This document shows, one piece after another, positions 1 through 5,152 of a stretch of DNA of 5,152 bases. Under the pieces are notes generated by a model. That model saw nothing but the letters and a program-made list of their open reading frames with translations, searched no databases and was not told where the DNA came from. Made by a program: the position numbers and the translations under genes. How positions within the stretch are numbered: the first letter of the stretch is position 1; every line of letters starts with the position of its first letter. Source of the DNA: Chloroflexota bacterium (lineage in GTDB: Bacteria > Chloroflexota > Dehalococcoidia > UBA2979); assembly GCA_027592975.1 (NCBI GenBank), contig JAQCJS010000109.1, forward strand, positions 1 through 5,152. Reading direction: 5' to 3'.

Positions 1-2628
1 GAGCGCTTCCTGAACCCGGAGCGCATCGGCATGCCCGATGTGGACTTCGACTTCGCGGACGACCGGCGCGAGGAGGTCATCCGCTACACGGCGGAGAAGT
101 ACGGCCGCGACCGCGTGGCGCAGATCGGCACGTTCGGGACGCTGGGCGCGAAGGCCGCGATCCGCGACACCGGGCGCGCACTGGGCCTGGACTTCGGCGC
201 TGCCGACCGCATCGCGCGGATGATCCCCGACCAGCTCAACATCAGCCTGGACGAGTCGCTGAAGCAGTCCACGGAGCTCAAGCAGGCGTACGACGCCGAG
301 GAGACGACGAAGGACCTCATCGACACCGCCCGCCAGCTGGAGGGCGTCTCCCGCCATGCGAGCACGCACGCCGCCGGCGTCGTCATCTCGCGCGAGCCGC
401 TGACGGAGGTCGTGCCGCTGCAGCGCGCGACGAAGAAGGACGCCGACGAGGAGACCGCGCTCCCCACCACACAGTGGGCGATGGCGGAGATCGACAAGAT
501 CGGCCTCCTCAAGATCGACTACCTCGGACTGACGAACCTCACGATCCTTGCGCGCGCCATCGAGCTGATCGAGCGGCAGCGCAGCGAGCGCGTGGACCTG
601 TGGCAGATCCCGGACGCCGACCCGGCGACCGCCGCGCTGCTGAGCGAGGGCGAGACGTTCGGCGTGTTCCAGATGGAATCCGCAGGCATGCGCCGCTACG
701 TGGTGGAGCTGAAGCCGCAGAACATCCGCGAGCTCTCCGCCATGGTCGCGCTCTTCCGCCCCGGTCCACTGGAGCACATCCCGACGTACATCGATGTGAA
801 GCACGGGCGCGCGGAACTGCACTACCTGCACCCCGACCTGGAGCCGATCCTCGCGGAGACGTACGGCGTCATCACCTACCAGGAGCAGGTGCTCCAGATC
901 GCGCGCAAATTCGCCGGCTACACGCTTGGCCAGGCCGACGTGATGCGCAAGGCGATGGGCAAGAAGATCGCCTCCGTCATGCTGGAGGAGCGCGTCCAGT
1001 TCCTCGAAGGCGTCGCGCGCCTCGGGTACGACCAGCACCTGGGCGAGCAGCTGTTCGACCTGATCGAGCCGTTCGCGGGGTACGCGTTCAACAAGGCGCA
1101 CGCGGTCTGCTACGGCACGATCGCCTACCAGACCGCCTACCTGAAGGCGCACTACCCGGTGGAGTACATGGCCGCCGTGCTGCAGGCCGCCAACGGCAAC
1201 TCCGATCGTATCGCCCCCGGCATCGCGGAGTGCACGCGCCTCGGCGTGCCGGTGCTGCAGCCGGACGTGAACGCGAGCGAGGCGAACTTCAGCATCGAGC
1301 GGCTCGCTGACGGCACGGACGCGATCCGCTTCGGGCTCGCGCAGATCAAAAACGTGGGTCTCGGCGGCGTCGAGGTGCTGATCGCGGAGCGCGACGCGCG
1401 CGGCGACTTCCATGGTGTGGAGGACTTCGCGCGGCGCGTCCCCGCGCGCGAGATGAACAAGCGCGTGCTGGAGTCGCTGGCGAAGGCCGGCGCGCTCGAC
1501 ACGCTCGCCTCGCGCGGTGCGGTGATCACCAGCGTGGACCGCATCCTGTCGCTCGCACAGCAGGAGCAGAAGCTGCGTGACACCGGCCAGACGAGCATGT
1601 TCGACATGTTCGGCGACGAGGTGAACACGCCGCTCCCCGGGCTGGAACTGACGGAGGAGATCATCCCGCAGCCGCAGCTGCTGGCGTGGGAGAAGGAGTT
1701 GCTGGGCACGTACGTGTCCGAGCACCCGTTCCGCGCCGCCTCGCAACGCGTCGCGCGGTACGTCACGCACCAGGCGATCGAACTGACCGAGGATCTGGGC
1801 GGCCAGGATGCCGTGATCGCGGGCACCGTGATCAACGTGCGCGCGCTCAGCACGAAGCAGGGCAAGTCCTTCGCCGCCGTCACCATCGAGGATCTCAGCG
1901 GCCAGTGCGAGATCACGTTCTGGTCCACCGAGTACGAGGCCGCGAAGAGCCGCGGTCTGCTGTTCGAGGGCAACGTCCTGCTCGCGAAGGTCGCCGTGCG
2001 TCCTCGTGGCGGCCGCGTGAACATCGCCGCCCTCGAAGTGTGCGCCTACGATTACGATGCCGGCCGTCTGGCCGCGGACTTCGCGCCTGCGAAGTTCACG
2101 ATCCGGGCCGGCTTCTCCGCCGCGCGCTTCAGCGCGGGACCAGCGTTCCCCAACCCGCCCGGGGGGCCGCCTGCTGGCCCCGGAGGCCCCCCGGGCGGGC
2201 CACGGGAACGCCGACCGGAGCGACCCGACCTGCGCATCGTCCCGCCCAGCACCGCCGTCGCTGAGACGGCCGAGGAGTACGCGGCACCGCCCAGCGCCTC
2301 CGCTCCCGGTCGCCGTGACGGAATCGGCGGCCCGCGCCGCCTGCTCATCTCCATGGACGAGACCACGGACGAGGCGGCCGATCGCCGTCGCGTGAGCAAG
2401 GTCTGTGCGGTGTTGGACCAGTACCCGGGTGATCTGCCCGTCGAACTCTGCTTCCGCGTCGCCGGCGGGGAGTCTCGCTTCACGCGCGGCGCCGTGGACG
2501 CCGGCCACCTGGACGCCCTGGTGCCGCGCCTGAAGGCGCTGCTCGGCGTGCTGGGCGACGCGGCCGAGGTGGGCGAAGTGGAGCAGGTGCTCCGCGAGAG
2601 CGGCCGGATCGCCGTCGGCGGCGCTTAA
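1..2628 (+). CDS. dnaE: DNA polymerase III alpha subunit, DnaE type (5'-truncated by window edge)
   Basis: Catalytic subunit of the replicative polymerase. The frame is open from base 1 (ERFLNPERIG precedes the Met at 31), so that Met is internal. By comparison with E. coli DnaE (1160 aa), about 390 N-terminal residues, including the PHP domain, lie upstream. Of the 875 visible residues, the catalytic aspartates matching E. coli D401, D403 and D555 are residues 13 and 15 (MPDVD) and 173 (GLLKIDYLGL, codon 517-519). Other core motifs are TFGTLGAKAAIRD, SRHASTHAAGVVIS, ALFRPGP and GYAFNKAH (from residue 360). Residues about 485-500 (NKRVLESLAKAGALD) belong to the helix-hairpin-helix region. QTSMFDMF (1588-1611, residues 530-537) is the internal beta-clamp-binding motif. 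An OB fold covers about residues 603-680. A Pro/Gly-rich linker (about 715-740) precedes a C-terminal domain (about 780-865), the region that binds tau in E. coli. The gene ends with TAA. The family is certain and all visible catalytic residues are intact. Confidence 0.97.
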   Translation, partial: ERFLNPERIGMPDVDFDFADDRREEVIRYTAEKYGRDRVAQIGTFGTLGAKAAIRDTGRALGLDFGAADRIARMIPDQLNISLDESLKQSTELKQAYDAEETTKDLIDTARQLEGVSRHASTHAAGVVISREPLTEVVPLQRATKKDADEETALPTTQWAMAEIDKIGLLKIDYLGLTNLTILARAIELIERQRSERVDLWQIPDADPATAALLSEGETFGVFQMESAGMRRYVVELKPQNIRELSAMVALFRPGPLEHIPTYIDVKHGRAELHYLHPDLEPILAETYGVITYQEQVLQIARKFAGYTLGQADVMRKAMGKKIASVMLEERVQFLEGVARLGYDQHLGEQLFDLIEPFAGYAFNKAHAVCYGTIAYQTAYLKAHYPVEYMAAVLQAANGNSDRIAPGIAECTRLGVPVLQPDVNASEANFSIERLADGTDAIRFGLAQIKNVGLGGVEVLIAERDARGDFHGVEDFARRVPAREMNKRVLESLAKAGALDTLASRGAVITSVDRILSLAQQEQKLRDTGQTSMFDMFGDEVNTPLPGLELTEEIIPQPQLLAWEKELLGTYVSEHPFRAASQRVARYVTHQAIELTEDLGGQDAVIAGTVINVRALSTKQGKSFAAVTIEDLSGQCEITFWSTEYEAAKSRGLLFEGNVLLAKVAVRPRGGRVNIAALEVCAYDYDAGRLAADFAPAKFTIRAGFSAARFSAGPAFPNPPGGPPAGPGGPPGGPRERRPERPDLRIVPPSTAVAETAEEYAAPPSASAPGRRDGIGGPRRLLISMDETTDEAADRRRVSKVCAVLDQYPGDLPVELCFRVAGGESRFTRGAVDAGHLDALVPRLKALLGVLGDAAEVGEVEQVLRESGRIAVGGA
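2143..2211. repeat. Long inverted repeat (potential hairpin) inside dnaE
   Basis: Read directly from the sequence. A perfect 15-base inner arm, CCCGCCCGGGGGGCC (2154-2168), is the reverse complement of GGCCCCCCGGGCGGG (2185-2199), with a 16-base loop between them. An outer 8-base arm, GCGTTCCC (2143-2150), pairs with GGGAACGC (2204-2211), leaving a small internal loop of 3 and 4 bases. The full structure is 69 bases, exactly 23 codons in frame, and encodes the Pro/Gly-rich linker between the OB fold and the C-terminal domain of DnaE. Pro (CCN) and Gly (GGN) codons are complementary, so part of the symmetry could follow from the protein composition. The outer arm covers Ala-Phe-Pro and Arg-Glu-Arg codons and is not explained that way. 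Biological role unknown. Confidence 0.85.
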
Positions 2629-2683
2629 CAGAACGATCACGCCTGGGCGTTGTACTGCCACACAGGGGCACCCCCGGTTCGGG

Positions 2684-2689
2684 TAGACT
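2684..2689 (+). promoter_or_regulatory. Possible -10 box upstream of the MoxR gene
   Basis: TAGACT, preceded by GGG, matches TATAAT at four of six positions, including the key T1, A2 and T6. It sits in the 93-base gap after dnaE, about 32 bases before the MoxR start codon, which would give a short leader. No good -35 hexamer lies 16-18 bases upstream; the sequence there is CACAGG. The gap also lacks an obvious intrinsic terminator, so read-through from dnaE is an equally possible source of transcription. Confidence 0.3.
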
Positions 2690-2712
2690 TTGTCTCCCGC
2701 CGACACACCTGT

Positions 2713-2717
2713 GAGGT
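2713..2717 (+). promoter_or_regulatory. Ribosome binding site of the MoxR gene
   Basis: GAGGT matches the anti-Shine-Dalgarno core and lies 4 bases before ATG 2722. The spacing is somewhat short. It supports ATG 2722 over the in-frame TTG at 2650. Confidence 0.7.
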
Positions 2718-2721
2718 ACTG

Positions 2722-3714
2722 ATGGCCCAGGCTCCCGACCCCCTCAGGGCATCCGGCACCACCGTCCACCATCGATCGGTCGAGGCGGTGCGCGCCGAGA
2801 TCGCGCGCGTGATCGTGGGCCAGAGGGACCTCGTAGATCGGCTCCTGGTCGCGCTGCTCACCAACAACCACGCGCTGATCGAGGGCGTGCCCGGCCTGGC
2901 GAAGACGCTCACCGTCTCCACGCTGGCGCGCAGCATCGAATGCTCGTTCGCGCGCATCCAGTTCACGCCGGATCTGCTGCCGGCCGACATCACGGGGACG
3001 CTGATCTTCAGCCCGAAGGACGGCGACTTCCACACGCGCCGCGGCCCGATCTTCGCCAACGTGATCCTCGCGGACGAGATCAACCGCGCTCCCGCGAAGG
3101 TGCAGTCCGCGCTGTTGGAGGCGATGCAGGAACGACAGGTCTCGATCGGTGGCGAGTCGATCGCCCTGCCGAACCCCTTCATCGTGCTCGCGACGCAGAA
3201 CCCGATCGAGCAGGAGGGGACGTATCCCCTGCCCGAGGCGCAGTTGGATCGCTTCATGCTGAAGATCGTCGTCGACTACCCGAAGCGCGAGGAAGAACGG
3301 ACGATCCTGCAGCGCGCCCTGGACGACGAAGTCTCCGCCTCCCGCGCGGTGATCGACATCACGGAGATCGCCCGGCTGCGCGAGGCGGTGCGCCAGGTGG
3401 AGGTCAACGACCGCCTGCGCGAGTACATCGTGCGGATCGTGGAAGCCACGCGGGAGCCGGTGCGGTACTCGCTGGGCGACATCGCCCCGCTGATCGAGTA
3501 CGGCGTGTCGCCGCGCGCCGCCGTCTTCCTGGCACGTGGCGCGCAGGCCTACGCATTCATCAACGGCCGTGACTACGCGACGCCCGAGGATGTGAAGGCG
3601 CTCGCACCGGATGTCCTGCGGCACCGCCTGGTGCTCACGTACGAGGCCGAGGCCCGCGCCATCACCGCCGATCAGGTGGTGACGCGCATCCTTGAGGGCG
3701 TCGGGCTCCCGTAG
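2722..3714 (+). CDS. MoxR-family AAA+ ATPase
   Basis: A 330-residue cytoplasmic AAA+ ATPase, a normal length for MoxR proteins. These proteins are thought to act as chaperone-like ATPases that remodel or activate partner proteins, often through a vWA-domain protein encoded beside them. Visible motifs are Walker A GVPGLAKT (residues 55-62, with the family-typical GLAKT), Walker B VILADEINRAP (114-124, D118 and E119), LLEAMQERQVS after it, sensor 1 ATQNP (N160), the conserved EQEGTYPLPEAQLDRF stretch ending with probable arginine finger R177, and the sensor-2/lid motif GVSPRA (261-266). There is no signal peptide or membrane segment. ATG 2722 is chosen because it follows GAGGT and because the sequence upstream (from TTG 2650) does not look like protein of this family. 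The DUF58 gene follows 10 bases after the TAG stop, so the two are almost certainly co-transcribed. All key ATPase residues are present. The cellular substrate cannot be inferred. Confidence 0.95.
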   Translation: MAQAPDPLRASGTTVHHRSVEAVRAEIARVIVGQRDLVDRLLVALLTNNHALIEGVPGLAKTLTVSTLARSIECSFARIQFTPDLLPADITGTLIFSPKDGDFHTRRGPIFANVILADEINRAPAKVQSALLEAMQERQVSIGGESIALPNPFIVLATQNPIEQEGTYPLPEAQLDRFMLKIVVDYPKREEERTILQRALDDEVSASRAVIDITEIARLREAVRQVEVNDRLREYIVRIVEATREPVRYSLGDIAPLIEYGVSPRAAVFLARGAQAYAFINGRDYATPEDVKALAPDVLRHRLVLTYEAEARAITADQVVTRILEGVGLP

Positions 3715-3716
3715 GG
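3713..3716 (+). promoter_or_regulatory. Probable ribosome binding site of the DUF58 gene
   Basis: AGGG, overlapping the TAG stop of the MoxR gene, lies 8 bases before GTG 3725. This spacing is good and supports the GTG start over the in-frame TTG at 3692, which lies inside the MoxR gene and has no comparable site. The perfect 10-base palindrome GGCGATCGCC (3715-3724) fills the spacer up to the start codon. Confidence 0.5.
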
Positions 3717-3724
3717 CGATCGCC

Positions 3725-4639
3725 GTGGCCCGCCCAGCACCCCGAACCGATGCCGCGCTCACGCTGAGCACCGACCTGCTCGCGCGCATCCGCGCGATCG
3801 AGATCCGCACGCGCCGCCTGACCGCCTCGCTGCTGGGCGGCGAGTACCGCTCCGTCTTCCGCGGTACCGGCATCGAGTTCGCCGAGGCGCGCGAATACAT
3901 CGACGGCGACGACGTGCGGCTGATCGACTGGAACGTCACGGCGCGCATGGGCACGCCGTGGGTGAAGCAGTACGTGGAGGAGCGCGACCTCTCCGTGATG
4001 TGCATGGTGGATCGATCCGCCTCGTCCCGCGTGGGGACGCCGGATCGAGGACGCTTCGGTGCGGCCGCGGAGCTCGTCGCGCTGCTGTCCTTCGCGGCCA
4101 CGCAGAACGGCGACCGCGCCGGACTGCTGACGTTCAGCGACGGACCGGACGTCTACCTGAAGCCGGATCGCGGGACCCGCCACGCGCTGCGCCTAGTGCG
4201 CGATGTGATCGCCGCGGAACCGGCGTTCGGCCAGCGCACCGGCATCGCGCATGCCGTGGACTACCTCGGCCGCGTGATGCGCCGCCGCGCCGTGGTCTTC
4301 CTGATCTCCGACTTCATGGACGAGGGCTACGAGGAGTCGCTGCGTGGCCTCGCCCGCCGGCACGAGGTGATCGCGCTCGCGCTCGTCGACCCGGTGGACG
4401 GCGCGCTGCCGGACCTGGGGCTGATCGCCGTCGCCGATGCCGAGACCGGCGAGCGGATGTGGGTGGATACCGGCGACGCACGCGTGCGCGAACGCTACGC
4501 CCAGGCGGCCGCCGATCGCGCGGAGCGCCGCCACCGCGCCATCGCCTCCTGCGGTGTGGAGGAGATCACCATCCCGATCACCGGCGACGTGGTCGCGCCG
4601 CTGGTGGCCTACTTCAGGCGACGGGCGCAGACACGATGA
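3725..4639 (+). CDS. DUF58 domain protein with vWA-like MIDAS fold
   Basis: About 304 residues from GTG 3725, the usual size for the short, soluble DUF58 proteins encoded beside MoxR; no membrane segment is seen. The N-terminal part carries the DUF58 signature: RGTGIEFAEAREY (46-58), then DGDDVRLIDWN (60-70) and TARMG. A von Willebrand factor A-like domain follows. Its metal-ion-dependent adhesion site appears as DRSAS (D96, S98, S100) after the strand SVMCMV, and FLISDFMDE supplies the later aspartate (D196). Proteins of this family are presumed partners or adaptors of the MoxR ATPase; no enzymatic activity is known to me. The gene starts 10 bases after the MoxR stop, and its TGA overlaps the next start as ATGA, so translation of the three genes is probably coupled. 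GTG is preferred because of the AGGG 8 bases upstream; the alternative TTG 3692 would add 11 residues. Family assignment is firm, function inferred from context. Confidence 0.93.
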   Translation: MARPAPRTDAALTLSTDLLARIRAIEIRTRRLTASLLGGEYRSVFRGTGIEFAEAREYIDGDDVRLIDWNVTARMGTPWVKQYVEERDLSVMCMVDRSASSRVGTPDRGRFGAAAELVALLSFAATQNGDRAGLLTFSDGPDVYLKPDRGTRHALRLVRDVIAAEPAFGQRTGIAHAVDYLGRVMRRRAVVFLISDFMDEGYEESLRGLARRHEVIALALVDPVDGALPDLGLIAVADAETGERMWVDTGDARVRERYAQAAADRAERRHRAIASCGVEEITIPITGDVVAPLVAYFRRRAQTR

Positions 4640-5152
4640 CCCGGCGCGCGCTGCCGCTGGTGCTGGTGATCGCCGTCGTCTTCGGCCTGCTCGCCGTGGT
4701 CGCGCTGCCCCGGACGGCGCGCGCACAGCAGCCCCCCACGCTGCAGGCCGCCGCCGCCTTCGATCCCCCGTCCGCGTCGATCGGCGATCGCGTGACGCTC
4801 ACCCTGCGCGTGACGCACCCGGAGGACGTGATCGTGAAGGCGGAGGCGCCCAATCTCGAGCATGTCGACATCGTCAGCACGCAGCCCTCACGGACGGCGA
4901 CGATCGCCCCCGGCGCACACACGACGACGTTCGAGTACACCCTGCAACCCTTCCTGCTGGGGACGATCGACACGGGCACGATCCGCCTGTCCTGGCTCCG
5001 CGCGGACGGCGCGACGGGCACGCTGAATGTGCCGGGCGCGCAGCTGATCGTCGCGCCGGTGCGGGCGCCGGCCGACGAAGCGTTGCGCCCGCTGAAGCCG
5101 CAGGCCAGCGTGCTGGGCGCGCCCCCCTCGTGGGTGCGCCCAGCGCTCGGCG
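4636..5152 (+). CDS. Exported BatD-like protein, N-terminal part (3'-truncated by window edge)
   Basis: The frame stays open from ATG 4636 to the window end (172 complete codons), with no stop. The N-terminus is a clear signal peptide or anchor: Arg at 3 and 4, a hydrophobic stretch at about 6-24, and a signal peptidase I-like site ARA|Q after residue 30. The exported part begins with a beta-rich segment (AAFDPPSASIGDRVTLTLRV, then APNLEHVDIVS, and YTLQPFLLGTIDTGTIRLSW) resembling the Ig-like repeats of BatD/oxygen-tolerance proteins. A Pro-rich region (ALRPLKPQ, then APPSWVRP) follows; in BatD-like proteins a similar segment often precedes a membrane anchor, which would lie beyond the window. 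The start overlaps the DUF58 stop as ATGA, implying translational coupling. There is no strong Shine-Dalgarno, only a weak AGGCG about 15 bases upstream. It is presumably an extracytoplasmic partner of the MoxR/DUF58 pair. The BatD-like label rests on remembered family patterns and operon context, so it could be another exported beta-sandwich protein. Confidence 0.8.
   Translation, partial: MTRRALPLVLVIAVVFGLLAVVALPRTARAQQPPTLQAAAAFDPPSASIGDRVTLTLRVTHPEDVIVKAEAPNLEHVDIVSTQPSRTATIAPGAHTTTFEYTLQPFLLGTIDTGTIRLSWLRADGATGTLNVPGAQLIVAPVRAPADEALRPLKPQASVLGAPPSWVRPALG

Noticed and set aside
31..33. ATG as the start of the dnaE gene
   Set aside because: The frame is open to base 1 and the preceding residues ERFLNPERIG are conserved DnaE sequence just before the catalytic PDxD motif, so the true start lies upstream.
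474..1310. Long + strand open frame inside dnaE
   Set aside because: Overlaps dnaE in another frame and has an Arg/Ala/Pro-rich composition typical of shadow frames in GC-rich DNA; no family motif.
1152..2024. 290-codon open frame on the minus strand opposite dnaE
   Set aside because: Ser/Arg/Thr-rich translation with no recognisable domain; an antisense shadow of conserved dnaE codons.
2143..2211. The dnaE inverted repeat as a transcription terminator or insertion sequence end
   Set aside because: It is inside an intact reading frame, has no following T-run, and no transposase or target duplication is nearby.
2650..2652. TTG as the MoxR start
   Set aside because: It would add 24 residues with no family resemblance; ATG 2722 has GAGGT just upstream, and the added stretch contains the possible -10 box.
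2660..2713. CACAGG/CCTGTG pairing in the MoxR leader as a riboswitch-like or ribosome-site-masking stem
   Set aside because: Only six base pairs across a loop of about 40 bases, with no conserved aptamer features seen.
3692..3694. TTG as the DUF58 start
   Set aside because: Lies inside the MoxR gene with no good ribosome binding site; GTG 3725 has AGGG at a spacing of 8.
3662..4183. Minus-strand open frame opposite the MoxR/DUF58 junction
   Set aside because: Low-complexity Arg/Ala/Gly-rich translation with no motif, opposite a well-supported gene.

Overview
The window is GC-rich bacterial chromosomal DNA with strong G/C preference at third codon positions. It is almost entirely coding, and all four genes lie on the + strand. 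The DnaE sequence (a PDVDFDFADDRR-type start to the visible core, TFGTLGAKAAIRD, SRHASTHAAGVVIS) and the gene set suggest a high-GC Chloroflexota-type organism, perhaps near Thermomicrobia. That placement is judged from remembered family resemblance only and is tentative.

Region 1 (1-2628) is the C-terminal two-thirds of dnaE, the DNA polymerase III alpha subunit. The gene begins upstream of the window. The visible part starts at the catalytic PDxD motif and continues through the palm and fingers, the tandem helix-hairpin-helix region, the beta-clamp-binding motif, the OB fold and a C-terminal domain. A Pro/Gly-rich linker joins the OB fold to the C-terminal domain. At DNA level this linker is a long near-perfect inverted repeat (2143-2211), the most unusual structure in the window.

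Region 2 (2629-2721) is a short 93-base gap. It has no recognisable intrinsic terminator, a possible -10-like box and a good Shine-Dalgarno sequence for the next gene.

Region 3 (2722-5152) is a compact operon: a MoxR-family AAA+ ATPase, a DUF58 protein with a von Willebrand factor A-like MIDAS site, and the start of an exported BatD-like protein that runs off the window. The first two genes are 10 bases apart and the second and third overlap as ATGA. MoxR-DUF58-Bat clusters are widespread. They are thought to work as a chaperone-like ATPase paired with a metal-binding vWA partner, acting on or with membrane-anchored or exported proteins; the substrate here cannot be told from sequence.

I found no tRNA, rRNA, CRISPR array, insertion sequence, phage gene or clear sign of horizontal transfer. 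The window looks like ordinary core-genome sequence next to a common but poorly understood operon. I do not see strong evidence of an undescribed system in it.
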